Assembly: GCA_002362175.1 (NCBI GenBank)
Contig: DETU01000068.1
Location: 6,400-43,584 of the forward strand
DNA from: Ruminococcus sp. UBA3280
GTDB taxonomy: Bacteria > Bacillota > Clostridia > Oscillospirales > Ruminococcaceae
Length of the DNA stretch: 37,185 bases
Reading direction: 5' to 3'
The notes under the pieces were generated by a model. The model had not been told where the DNA came from. It did not search any database and worked only from the letters and a program-made list of their open reading frames with translations. The translations under genes and the position numbers were made by a program. Position 1 is the first letter of the stretch; every line of letters starts with the position of its first letter. Positions 14,979 to 22,877 of this stretch are shown here, piece after piece.

Positions 14979-15697
14979 ATGAGTTTTCATATAAAAACGT
15001 TTACGGAAGTGAAAAACATAAGAAATTTATTGAAAGTAAACGTTATGTAATAGACGATAAATTTTTTTATCGGACAGGAATATGGGAACTGTCGGACGGT
15101 TTTTGGGGTGAATATACCATTTACAGTGATGTTGAGCAGAAAGACAAACAGTTCAGTGTTACTAGAGCAGTCGCTAAGAAAGTAGTCCTAATAAATGCTG
15201 GTAAGAAAGTATATGAATATTACTGTTTTAACAGTTACGCTTATGGGCTTAAAGATATTATCCATCACAAAAATGGACACAGATATTATCCGTTTCACGT
15301 TGATATGTACGGAATCAGCTATCTTGACATTGACACTATGGAAGTATACAACTACATTCCCGACGGTTATAAGCATAATGATGACCGTATGTGCGGAGAA
15401 TCTTTTTTAATATATAATGCTTACTATGACAGGGAGTCCAATCTGATTGCATACGACGGCACTTATCTTGGAATGGCTTATGACGTAATGGTAGGAGATT
15501 TTTCCAACCCGCTTGATTTTAATCCGCACCTGATAAGTCTGCGTGATATTTTAGACCCTGAATATGACTATGAAGATATTGATTTCAAGGAATGGAAACA
15601 TAGCAGACTGTATGTTTCCTGTGACAAAGAAGAAAAATCTCTGAGTGCTGAAGAACTTGGAAAATTGATAAATGAATTAACTGTGAAAGGAAAATAA
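14975..15697 (+). CDS. Tandem paralogue 2, unknown function
   Basis: The product is 240 aa. It is nearly identical to the preceding protein over the first 30 residues and over the SNPLDFNPHLIS to DPEYD block, and more diverged in between (about residues 32-75). Some DNA stretches are almost unchanged, which suggests a recent duplication or ongoing gene conversion. The ATG overlaps the previous stop (ATGA) and iorA begins 2 bases after its stop, so the genes are translated as one unit. The family is not recognised. Confidence 0.85.
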   Translation: MNEFSYKNVYGSEKHKKFIESKRYVIDDKFFYRTGIWELSDGFWGEYTIYSDVEQKDKQFSVTRAVAKKVVLINAGKKVYEYYCFNSYAYGLKDIIHHKNGHRYYPFHVDMYGISYLDIDTMEVYNYIPDGYKHNDDRMCGESFLIYNAYYDRESNLIAYDGTYLGMAYDVMVGDFSNPLDFNPHLISLRDILDPEYDYEDIDFKEWKHSRLYVSCDKEEKSLSAEELGKLINELTVKGK

Positions 15698-15699
15698 AA

Positions 15700-17430
15700 A
15701 TGAAAAAATTAATGCTTGGAAATGAAGCTTTTGCGAGAGGACTTTATGAGGCAGGTTGTAAGGTAGTATCAAGTTATCCGGGTACGCCGTCAACCGAAAT
15801 CACAGAGGAAGTCGCTAAATATGGCGAAGTTTACGCTGAATGGTCGCCAAATGAAAAAGTGGCTTTAGAGGTTGCACTTGGTGCTTCAATAGCAGGTGCA
15901 AGAAGTTTTTGCGGTATGAAACACGTTGGTCTGAATGTTGCGGCAGACCCATTGTATACGGCTTCTTATAGCGGGGTGAATGCAGGTCTTGTAATTGCCG
16001 TTGCCGACGACCAGGGTATGCACTCGTCACAGAATGAGCAGGACAGCAGACATCATGCCATAGCTTCAAAAGTACCCATGCTTGAACCGTCCGACTCATC
16101 TGAATGTAAGGACTTTGTAAAACTGGCTTTTGAAATTTCCGAAAATTTTGATACTCCTGTTATTGTGAGAATGTCAACACGTGTGGCACATTCTCAGAGT
16201 ATTGTATGTACGAGAGACCGTCAGGAACTTGAACTTAAAGAATATATTAAAACACCTCAGAAATATGTCATGATGCCTGCTTATGCAAAGGGCAGACACG
16301 TTTTTGTTGAGGAGCGTACAGAAAAACTTACTGAATATGCTGAAACCTCACCGCTTAACCGTGCTGAAATTTCCGAAAAGGCTGAATTTGGCGTAATTAC
16401 AAACGGTGCGGCTTATCAGTACACAAAAGAGGCACTTGGCGAAAAGGCATCTGTTCTGAAGCTTGGCATTGTAAATCCTCTCCCTGTAAAGCTTATTCAG
16501 GACTTTGCCTCAAAATATGATAAAATTTACGTTATAGAAGAACTCGACGGCATTATTGAACAGCATTGTCGTAATATTGGTGTAAACAATGTTCAGGGAA
16601 AAGAAATTTTCGGTTACATAGGAGAAATTACACAATCTGTAATTGCTGAAAAACTGCTTGGCGAAAAGAAGGAGTCCGTTTCGCTTGACGAGAATATTCC
16701 TGTAAGACCTCCTGTAATGTGTGCAGGTTGTCCGCACAGAGGACTTTTCTATTGTCTGAAAAAACTTGGCGTTACTGTTTCAGGTGATATTGGCTGTTAT
16801 ACACTCGGTGCAGCTGCTCCGCTTAATGCTATGGACACTACAATCTGTATGGGTGCTTCTATTTCTGCACTGCACGGTTTCAATAAGGCACGTGGTGCAG
16901 AGGCTGAACACAAGAGCGTTGCAGTAATAGGCGACTCTACTTTCATGCACAGCGGAATGACAGGTCTTGTTAATATAGCTTACAATAATTCAAATTCAAC
17001 TGTCATTATCCTTGATAACTCAATCACGGGAATGACAGGTCATCAGCAGAATCCGACAACAGGCAAAAACTTAAAGGGTGACCCTGCTGCCGCCGTTAAT
17101 CTTGAGGAACTCTGTAAGGCTATCGGAATAAAGAGAGTACGTGTTGTTGACCCGTATAAGCTTGCAGAAACAGAAAAGGCAATAAAGGAAGAACTTTCCG
17201 CAGACGAAGCGTCTGTGATTATATCACGTCGTCCGTGTGCGTTGTTGAAATATGTGAAACACAATCCGCCGTTTGTGGTTGATAACGACAAGTGTGTAGG
17301 TTGTAAGGCTTGTATGAAACTCGGCTGTCCTGCAATCTCAATAAAGGACAAAAAAGCCGTTATTGACCATACACAATGCGTTGGTTGCGGTATCTGTCAG
17401 GAACAGTGCAAATTTAACGCTATTGGTTGA
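15700..17430 (+). CDS. iorA: Indolepyruvate:ferredoxin oxidoreductase, alpha subunit
   Basis: The 576-aa large subunit uses thiamine diphosphate and ferredoxin to decarboxylate aryl-pyruvates from Trp, Phe and Tyr to aryl-acetyl-CoA. Order: an N-terminal pyrimidine-type domain (SSYPGTPSTEI, EWSPNEKVALE, GMKHVGLNVAADP), a central transketolase-C-like part, the TPP domain (GDIGCYTLG, GDSTFMHSG, LDNSITGMTGHQQNP), and a C-terminal double 4Fe-4S domain with Cys532/535/538/543 and 560/563/566/570. AAAGGA precedes the ATG. iorB and paaK follow, though iorB is separated by about 0.9 kb of unusual sequence. Confidence 0.95.
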   Translation: MKKLMLGNEAFARGLYEAGCKVVSSYPGTPSTEITEEVAKYGEVYAEWSPNEKVALEVALGASIAGARSFCGMKHVGLNVAADPLYTASYSGVNAGLVIAVADDQGMHSSQNEQDSRHHAIASKVPMLEPSDSSECKDFVKLAFEISENFDTPVIVRMSTRVAHSQSIVCTRDRQELELKEYIKTPQKYVMMPAYAKGRHVFVEERTEKLTEYAETSPLNRAEISEKAEFGVITNGAAYQYTKEALGEKASVLKLGIVNPLPVKLIQDFASKYDKIYVIEELDGIIEQHCRNIGVNNVQGKEIFGYIGEITQSVIAEKLLGEKKESVSLDENIPVRPPVMCAGCPHRGLFYCLKKLGVTVSGDIGCYTLGAAAPLNAMDTTICMGASISALHGFNKARGAEAEHKSVAVIGDSTFMHSGMTGLVNIAYNNSNSTVIILDNSITGMTGHQQNPTTGKNLKGDPAAAVNLEELCKAIGIKRVRVVDPYKLAETEKAIKEELSADEASVIISRRPCALLKYVKHNPPFVVDNDKCVGCKACMKLGCPAISIKDKKAVIDHTQCVGCGICQEQCKFNAIG

Positions 17431-17439
17431 TTTAAGTAT

Positions 17440-17538
17440 GTATGGTAATGTATGATAAAAGGCTGTTATAAATTCCTTTTGTGTAGAAAAATATAAATAT
17501 AAAGGTTTTATATTAGGTACATATCATACATACCATAC
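17440..17538. repeat. Inverted-repeat structure with two inner hairpins
   Basis: The 18-base arm at 17440-17457 (GTATGGTAATGTATGATA) pairs with 17522-17538 with a single bulged A. Inside are two further hairpins: AAAAGG/CCTTTT (17457-17462 with 17475-17480) and AATATAAA/TTTATATT (17496-17503 with 17507-17514). As RNA this would fold as a three-way junction 5' of the gene at 17574. As DNA the ends resemble short terminal inverted repeats, but I see no target duplication. Confidence 0.6.
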
Positions 17539-17573
17539 AATCATAGATTTTTTCGTAACGGAGGAATAGAATA

Positions 17574-17993
17574 ATGACATCAAATCATTCTGAAATATAC
17601 AGCGAGTTTGCAAACTGGCTTGACAATTTACTTGAAAACAACGATATACCTGAAAATGCTCAGGCTTTTAATTTCAATCTTTATGAGGAGTCGGAGGGTG
17701 AGTATGTTTATGGTGTACAGATAATAGCGTCGGACAGGTTCGACGCTGACGACGGTGACTGGGCTTGCTATGAGGTATGGTCGTCTGAAGAAGATATATT
17801 CTGTGTAAGTGCTGCTGACGAAGATGACAAAGGCTGGCAGGCATTTCTGAAATTCATAACGGAGATAGTCTGCGATTATCTTGAAAACGGCAAACATAAA
17901 GATATTCTGTTTAATTCAAAGGGTATAGGAATAGGCTTTGTGGACGGTGAAATTGACATTATATACAAAGCAGAAGATGAGGAAGATTCATAA
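17574..17993 (+). CDS. Small acidic protein, unknown function
   Basis: The product is 139 aa, strongly acidic (Asp/Glu throughout and an EDEEDS tail), with no signal or membrane segment. The pattern EFANWLDNLL, then YGVQIIASDRFD, DDGDWACYEVWSSEED, GWQAFLKFITEIVCDYL and GIGIGFVDGEIDIIY suggests a compact alpha/beta fold. GGAGG precedes the ATG with good spacing. It lies between iorA and iorB, which are normally adjacent, and 24 bases before the iorB reading frame. I do not recognise a named family. Confidence 0.8.
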   Translation: MTSNHSEIYSEFANWLDNLLENNDIPENAQAFNFNLYEESEGEYVYGVQIIASDRFDADDGDWACYEVWSSEEDIFCVSAADEDDKGWQAFLKFITEIVCDYLENGKHKDILFNSKGIGIGFVDGEIDIIYKAEDEEDS

Positions 17994-18017
17994 CAAGGAA
18001 AGTGAAAGAGAGTCGGA

Positions 18018-18902
18018 ATGAAAAAGCCGTATCATAAAATTATCTTTGCTCATATCAGGATATTATTCGGTTATATCGGTTATTTTTGTGCAAGTCTCGG
18101 AAAAGGATACAGACCACGTTTAAAAGATTATGTGAGTTTGAATAAATTGTCAGATATTCAGAAAGAATATGACGATAAAAGAGTTATGGAAAGGGCTTTG
18201 AATTACTTAAAGACGGACTATGAAGAAAATAAAATGATGGAAAGGCTCATTACAGAGCGGAAAAGGAAAAATTATAAATATAAGGACGATTCTGCGGAAA
18301 TGGATTCTTTAAAGACAGGAGATTTTAATATGGAAACTAAATCAATTATGATAGTAGGTGTGGGCGGACAGGGTTCGCTTCTTGCATCAAGAATTATAGG
18401 AAACGTACTTCTTTCACAGGGGTATGATGTAAAGGTAAGTGAAGTACACGGAATGTCACAGAGAGGCGGTTCTGTTGTAACTTACGTTAAGTATGGTGAA
18501 AAGGTTTATTCACCGATTGTTGAAAAGGGAGAGGCAGACTCTGTTATATCTTTTGAACTTCTTGAAGCGGCAAGATGTCTGCCGTACCTCAAAAAAGGCG
18601 GTCACCTGATTACATCAGTACAGCAGATAGACCCCATGCCTGTAATAACGGGTGCTGCTGAATATCCGTCGGAAATTGTCGAAAAGCTGAAGTCAGCAGG
18701 TGCAGACGTAACGGCAGTAGACGCACTCAGCCTTGCTGAACAGGCAGGAACGGCTAAGGCTTCAAATGTTGTACTTATGGGAGTACTTTCTTCAAAAATG
18801 GACTTTTCCGAGGAAATATGGCTTAAAGCACTTGAACAGTGTGTACCGCCTAAATTCCTTGAACTCAACAAAAAGGCTTTTGCTTTAGGCAGAAATGCAT
18901 GA
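18018..18902 (+). CDS. iorB: Indolepyruvate oxidoreductase beta subunit with N-terminal extension
   Basis: Residues 105-294 are a complete ~190-aa IorB, the small gamma-type subunit partnering IorA: IMIVGVGGQGSLLASRII, VSEVHGMSQRGGSVVTYV, VISFELLEAARCL, NVVLMGVLSSK. Residues 1-104 are an in-frame, stop-free extension not usual for IorB. It has a basic, partly hydrophobic start (IIFAHIRILFGYIGYFCASLG) and a Lys/Glu-rich coiled region. The first ATG has only a weak binding site, while the ATG at 18330 has AGGAG at 18317-18321. The functional IorB probably starts at 18330; the upstream part may be a separate gene that lost its stop, or a true fusion. Confidence 0.85.
   Translation: MKKPYHKIIFAHIRILFGYIGYFCASLGKGYRPRLKDYVSLNKLSDIQKEYDDKRVMERALNYLKTDYEENKMMERLITERKRKNYKYKDDSAEMDSLKTGDFNMETKSIMIVGVGGQGSLLASRIIGNVLLSQGYDVKVSEVHGMSQRGGSVVTYVKYGEKVYSPIVEKGEADSVISFELLEAARCLPYLKKGGHLITSVQQIDPMPVITGAAEYPSEIVEKLKSAGADVTAVDALSLAEQAGTAKASNVVLMGVLSSKMDFSEEIWLKALEQCVPPKFLELNKKAFALGRNA
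18317..18332 (+). promoter_or_regulatory. Internal ribosome binding site and start of canonical iorB
   Basis: AGGAG (18317-18321) lies 8 bases before ATG 18330, which begins METKSIMIVGVGGQG, the normal N-terminus of the subunit. This supports translation of a 190-aa IorB from inside the longer frame. Confidence 0.7.
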
Positions 18903-18939
18903 TTATGCCTTTTGACATAGGTGTTGATTGTCAGTCTGA

Positions 18940-19032
18940 ACTTATATATATATAAAATCAAAGAACATTGAAGAAGAATTTGAAAACACTGTAATTGATT
19001 TGCAGAATGATTTAAGCAAACAGATAAAATAA
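18940..19032 (+). pseudogene. Possible gene remnant upstream of paaK
   Basis: This frame, opened by the TGA at 18937-18939, has no start codon. It encodes about 30 residues ending IEEEFENTVIDLQNDLSKQI-K, an amphipathic helix-like tail, and stops just before the paaK ribosome binding site. It looks like the 3' end of a lost gene, but it is too short to be sure. Confidence 0.3.
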
Positions 19033-19051
19033 AAGGAGGTCTTTTTTACCA

Positions 19052-20359
19052 ATGGAAAGATATTGGAATGAAGAAATTGAAACAATGTCCCGTGAGGACA
19101 TGAAGAAGTTACAGGACGAAAGGCTTGTGGCACAGGTAAAGCACGTTTATGAGAATGTGGAGTATTACCGCAATCTTATGGACGAAAAGGGTGTTAAACC
19201 CGAAGATATCAAGTCAACTGATGATTTGTACAAACTGCCGTTTCTGTCGAAAGCTGATTTGCGTGACGCTTATCCCTATGGACTTCTTGCAAAGCCACTT
19301 TCAGAATGTGTAAGAATACAGTCAACAAGCGGTACAACAGGCAGACGTGTTGTGGCTTTCTACACACAGCATGATATTGATTTGTGGGAGGACTGCTGTG
19401 CAAGAGCTATTACAGCGGCTGGAGGTACTAATGAAGATGTATGTCAGGTCTGCTATGGTTATGGACTCTTTACAGGTGGTCCGGGACTTAACGGCGGTTC
19501 ACATAAAGTCGGCTGTCTTACTCTTCCGATGTCGTCGGGCAACACTGAGAGACAGATTCAGTTTATGCGTGATTTAGGGTCAACAATTCTCTGTTGTACA
19601 CCGTCTTACGCTGCATACATAGGTGAAACACTTCACGATATGGGCTTTACTCCCGATGATATAAAGCTTAAAGCTGGCATTTTCGGTGCAGAACCTTGGA
19701 CGGAGGAAATGCGTCATTCTATCGAAAAGTCCCTCGGCATAAAAGCTTATGATATTTACGGTCTTACCGAAACAAGCGGACCGGGTGTATCGTTTGAGTG
19801 TTCCGAACAGACAGGAATGCATATAAATGAGGACAATTTTATTCCTGAAATTATCAATCCCGAAACAGGCGAAGTTTTACCCGACGGCGAAGTTGGTGAA
19901 CTTGTATTCACAAGTATCACAAAAGAGGCTTTTCCGCTTCTCAGATACAGAACCCGTGACCTTTGTGTACTTTCAAGAAAGAAATGCTCATGCGGACGTA
20001 CTCTCATAAAGATGACGAAACCAATGGGACGCAGTGACGATATGCTTATTATCAGGGGTGTTAATGTGTTCCCGAGTCAGATTGAAACAGTTCTTATTGA
20101 GCAGGGATATTCACCTAACTATCTCATTGAAGTTGACCGTGTTAACAATTCCGACACTCTTGACATAAGTGTTGAAATGAATCCAGAACAGCTTTCCGAT
20201 AAAGTAAAGGATATGCAGGACAAGGAGAGAGAACTTGCGGGAGCTATTAAGACAATGCTTGGTATAAGTCCGAAAGTACATCTTGTTTCACCTAAGTCCA
20301 TTACAAGAAGTGAGGGAAAGGCTGTCCGTGTTATCGACAAGAGAAAACTTCACGACTAA
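19052..20359 (+). CDS. paaK: Phenylacetate-CoA ligase family protein
   Basis: The 435-aa ANL-superfamily enzyme activates aryl acids such as phenylacetate or indoleacetate with ATP and CoA, or works in reverse to make ATP from aryl-acetyl-CoA. Motifs: the N-terminal WNEEIETMSRE, AMP-binding STSGTTGRR, YGYGLFTGGPG, YDIYGLTETSGPG, LLRYRTRD, and the C-terminal GRSDDMLIIRGVNVFPSQIE. The length is normal. AGGAGG precedes the ATG. With iorA/iorB upstream it fits fermentation of aromatic amino acids in which IorAB makes aryl-CoA and PaaK conserves energy (inference from family and context). Confidence 0.93.
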   Translation: MERYWNEEIETMSREDMKKLQDERLVAQVKHVYENVEYYRNLMDEKGVKPEDIKSTDDLYKLPFLSKADLRDAYPYGLLAKPLSECVRIQSTSGTTGRRVVAFYTQHDIDLWEDCCARAITAAGGTNEDVCQVCYGYGLFTGGPGLNGGSHKVGCLTLPMSSGNTERQIQFMRDLGSTILCCTPSYAAYIGETLHDMGFTPDDIKLKAGIFGAEPWTEEMRHSIEKSLGIKAYDIYGLTETSGPGVSFECSEQTGMHINEDNFIPEIINPETGEVLPDGEVGELVFTSITKEAFPLLRYRTRDLCVLSRKKCSCGRTLIKMTKPMGRSDDMLIIRGVNVFPSQIETVLIEQGYSPNYLIEVDRVNNSDTLDISVEMNPEQLSDKVKDMQDKERELAGAIKTMLGISPKVHLVSPKSITRSEGKAVRVIDKRKLHD

Positions 20360-20371
20360 GGGAGATTTATC

Positions 20372-20590
20372 ATGAAAGTAAAATTATTCTCATCAAGTTT
20401 CCAGCCGGCACAGGAAAAATATGAAAGAATCATTAATTTTGAGGACGAATTAAATGATTTTCTTGCTACCGTTGATGTCATTGATATCAAGTACAGTACG
20501 GCTGTGGGTATGTGCCATGATGCACAGACCCACGTTAATGAGTATATGGAAGATTTTTCCGTACTTATAATGTACAACGAAAAACAGTAA
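20372..20590 (+). CDS. Cse60-like small protein
   Basis: The product is 72 aa. It starts MKVKLFSSS, then an acidic helix (EDELNDFLATVDVIDIKYSTAV) and ends EDFSVLIMYNEK. This order matches the Cse60 family, first described as a sporulation protein in Bacillus but widespread in Firmicutes. GGGAG precedes the ATG, 12 bases after the paaK stop. Its role here is unknown; the paaK operon context suggests it is simply carried along. Confidence 0.7.
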   Translation: MKVKLFSSSFQPAQEKYERIINFEDELNDFLATVDVIDIKYSTAVGMCHDAQTHVNEYMEDFSVLIMYNEKQ

Positions 20591-20602
20591 GGAGAGTTTT
20601 CT

Positions 20603-21310
20603 GTGGCTGATTTAAAGAAACCATGTGTTAAAATCACCCTGACCGATACAAAACCGTCTGTTTTTGAAAGCAAAGTAGGCGGACTTGGCTATATTCCGCA
20701 TGACAGCAGTTTCCCGACGGACAACGGGGGAAGACAGCTCAGACTTCTTGCACAGATAAATTGTGCAGACGTTCAGCTTGACGGATTTCCGGAAAAGGGT
20801 CTTTTGCAGTTCTGGCTTGCCGGTACTGAACTGTACGGTTGCGACTTTGAAAATCGCACTAATCAGGACGGTTTCAGGGTTATATATTATCCCGAAATAG
20901 ATACAACCGTTACAGAAGATGAAATCAGGAATAAAATGACAGATATAGAAGATGAATATGATGAATTTTTATTCCCTGTTGACCGTGAGTGTGGTATGAC
21001 TTTTGAAAAGTCTGAAAACCCTTTTATTGACTATGATGCTTATTATTTTGGTGATGACGATGAATCGGAAGAAGATGAAGACTGGACTGTAAATGCAGGT
21101 CATAAGGTCGGCGGTTATCCGTTTTATACCCAGTTTGAACCAAGAAAAGACGAACAAAAGAAAGAGTATGATTTTCTTTTGTTTCAGCTTGATTCCGACA
21201 GCAATAAAGTAATGTGGGGCGATTGGGGAATAGGTAATTTCTTTATCAGCTCCGAAAAACTGAAAAACCGTGATTTCAGCGACGTTTTTTATAACTGGGA
21301 CTGCGGTTGA
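20603..21310 (+). CDS. DUF1963 (YwqG-like) protein
   Basis: The product is 235 aa, starting with GTG at 20603 after AAGGAGAG. Signatures are the early SKVGGLGYIP segment, LRLLAQINCADV, GLLQFWLAG, a CGMTFE region, the HKVGGYPFYTQFEPR motif and the final LLFQLDSD...WGDWGIGNFFIS, as in the YwqG family. It is cytosolic and acidic. The function is unknown. It lies 12 bases after the Cse60-like gene and 26 bases before the ACT gene. Confidence 0.88.
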   Translation: MADLKKPCVKITLTDTKPSVFESKVGGLGYIPHDSSFPTDNGGRQLRLLAQINCADVQLDGFPEKGLLQFWLAGTELYGCDFENRTNQDGFRVIYYPEIDTTVTEDEIRNKMTDIEDEYDEFLFPVDRECGMTFEKSENPFIDYDAYYFGDDDESEEDEDWTVNAGHKVGGYPFYTQFEPRKDEQKKEYDFLLFQLDSDSNKVMWGDWGIGNFFISSEKLKNRDFSDVFYNWDCG

Positions 21311-21336
21311 TAAAATTATATAAAGGAGGCATTTTT

Positions 21337-21771
21337 ATGGCAGATGTAAGACAGATTTCTGTTTTTATCAACAACAAACCAAATCAGCTTAACGAGGCTG
21401 TGAAAAGTCTTAAGGACGCAGGTATAAATATAAGGGCTATGAGCCTTGCCGACACAAAGGATTTCGGTATACTCCGCATAGTTGTCAGCGACACACAGAA
21501 AGCCTGTGACGTTCTGAAAAACTCAGGTTATGCTGTTATTATAACCGACGTTGTTACGGTTTCAATTCCCGATACCGCAGGACAGCTCAGCCGTGTTCTT
21601 GATGTTCTCGGCAGTGAGGGAGTAAACGTTGAATACCTTTATGCTTTTCTTGGAACATCAGAAAGGTCTGTTTCGTTCGTAATCAGAGTGGACGACAACT
21701 CAAAGGCTTCCAATGCACTGACAAATGCAGGTATTATTCAGCTTACCGAAAATGACATTGCTGAAATGTGA
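21337..21771 (+). CDS. Double ACT domain protein
   Basis: The product is 144 aa made of two ACT domains in tandem (about 4-65 and 71-140): QISVFINNKPNQLNEAVKSL with GINIRAMSLADT, then TVSIPDTAGQLSRVLDVL with GVNVEYLYAF. Proteins of this type bind amino acids and are often encoded beside paaK and iorAB, as here, so an aromatic amino acid is the likely ligand (inference). The ATG at 21337 has AAAGGAGG upstream; an earlier in-frame start would precede that site. Confidence 0.88.
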   Translation: MADVRQISVFINNKPNQLNEAVKSLKDAGINIRAMSLADTKDFGILRIVVSDTQKACDVLKNSGYAVIITDVVTVSIPDTAGQLSRVLDVLGSEGVNVEYLYAFLGTSERSVSFVIRVDDNSKASNALTNAGIIQLTENDIAEM

Positions 21772-21818
21772 CAATTGCACAAATCAGTATATGCTTTTTA
21801 AAAAAACTTTGAAAACGC

Positions 21819-21848
21819 TTGACAAATTATACTTTTATGCTGTATAAT
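21819..21848 (+). promoter_or_regulatory. Promoter of the zinc-ribbon gene
   Basis: TTGACA (21819-21824), 18 bases and TATAAT (21843-21848) form a strong sigma-A promoter, about 40 bases before the ATG at 21896. Confidence 0.8.
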
Positions 21849-21895
21849 TATATATACAGTATTTTATGGTAAAATTTCCATTAGGAGTGATGAAA

Positions 21896-22330
21896 ATGGG
21901 TATTATCGATAAATTCAACGACGCACAGAGAGCAGTTGCTGAAAAGTCGAAAAGTGTTTCAGAGGCTAATAACCTCAAAAGAAAGATTCTCTATGAGGAA
22001 GAAAGAATTGTAGAGATTTTTGCTGACATCGGTAAGAAGTATTACAAGAATCCGAATGACGACCCCACAAGTTTTAAGGTTCTCTGCGATGACATCGATA
22101 CAAGACGCAGAAGAATCAAGAGAATGAGATATGAACTCAACGGAATCAGAGGCTATAAGATTTGTCCTAAGTGCGACGCTGAAGTAAATGACCGTTTCCA
22201 GTTCTGCGGACGTTGCGGTGCAAGGCTTCCTGAAGTTGAGGACACTGATTTTACTACCCTTGAACCGAATGATTACTATACAGAGAGCAGTAATAATGTC
22301 TTTAACGCTGATTCAAACAAAATAAATTAA
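21896..22330 (+). CDS. Zinc-ribbon protein with N-terminal helical region
   Basis: The product is 144 aa. It has a charged helical first part (residues 1-85: DKFNDAQRAVAEKSKSVSEA, then an Arg-rich DTRRRRIKRMRYEL) and a C-terminal zinc ribbon with two CxxC pairs (CPKC and CGRC, about residues 96-118), followed by an acidic, Asn-rich tail. It has no membrane helix. AGGAG precedes the ATG at 21896. This is a common unassigned type in Ruminococcus-like genomes. It is monocistronic between its promoter and the terminator at 22339. Confidence 0.8.
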   Translation: MGIIDKFNDAQRAVAEKSKSVSEANNLKRKILYEEERIVEIFADIGKKYYKNPNDDPTSFKVLCDDIDTRRRRIKRMRYELNGIRGYKICPKCDAEVNDRFQFCGRCGARLPEVEDTDFTTLEPNDYYTESSNNVFNADSNKIN

Positions 22331-22338
22331 AATTACAG

Positions 22339-22375
22339 AGGCTGTCCTGATATAATCGGAACAGCCTGTTTTTTA
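22339..22375 (+). terminator. Terminator of the zinc-ribbon gene
   Basis: AGGCTGT (22339-22345) pairs with ACAGCCT (22361-22367), followed by GTTTTTTAG. It sits only 5 bases before the stop of the convergent membrane protein gene. Confidence 0.8.
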
Positions 22376-22379
22376 GGAA

Positions 22380-22775
22380 TTATGAAATCTGTTTTTCCGT
22401 GCTGAATCTGTTTCGGATAAGACGGCACAGATAATAGGCAGGTATGCACAGTAAAAACCAGTAGCAAGAAAAGAGCAGGCAGATTTGTCCGAACAGATTA
22501 AAGGGCATATCGGAGTAATCCCAGACATTCCAGTGCATAATAATATTATCAAAAACCCCTACGGCAAACTCAACCGCCGTTATTATCACAGAACCTGCAA
22601 AACAGCTTTTTATTAAAGTCATTGTACGACGGCTGTTGAGGGAATACAGTATCATCATTATAAGACCGCCTGTCAGTGACATTGTCCAGTGTGTATATCC
22701 ACGGTTTATTATCTCGACAAGACTGTAGATAAAGTAACCCATAAGAAAAGCAAAGAAATGCTGTGCAAACTTCAT
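22380..22775 (-). CDS. Four-helix membrane protein (putative ABC-transporter type IV family)
   Basis: The product is 131 aa with four hydrophobic helices (about 5-22, 33-45, 58-76, 91-118). The segments YSLVEIINRGYTHWTMSLTGG and the WNVWDYSDMPFNLFGQICL stretch match the COG4905-type family labelled as putative ABC transporters, although nothing shows transport. It is a single gene, divergent from malQ and convergent with the zinc-ribbon gene. GAGGTT lies upstream of the ATG at somewhat long spacing. Confidence 0.78.
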   Translation of the reverse strand: MKFAQHFFAFLMGYFIYSLVEIINRGYTHWTMSLTGGLIMMILYSLNSRRTMTLIKSCFAGSVIITAVEFAVGVFDNIIMHWNVWDYSDMPFNLFGQICLLFSCYWFLLCIPAYYLCRLIRNRFSTEKQIS

Positions 22776-22877
22776 ATTAAAGCAACCTCGTTTCGTTTTT
22801 ATGGTATTATATACTGATTATGGCGAAATTATACAGATTAGGAAAATAGGAAAATTAAAATGAAAGGTGATTTATAA

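Noticed and set aside
17440..17538. Insertion sequence ends
   Set aside because: No transposase and no clear target-site duplication; kept only as an inverted-repeat structure.
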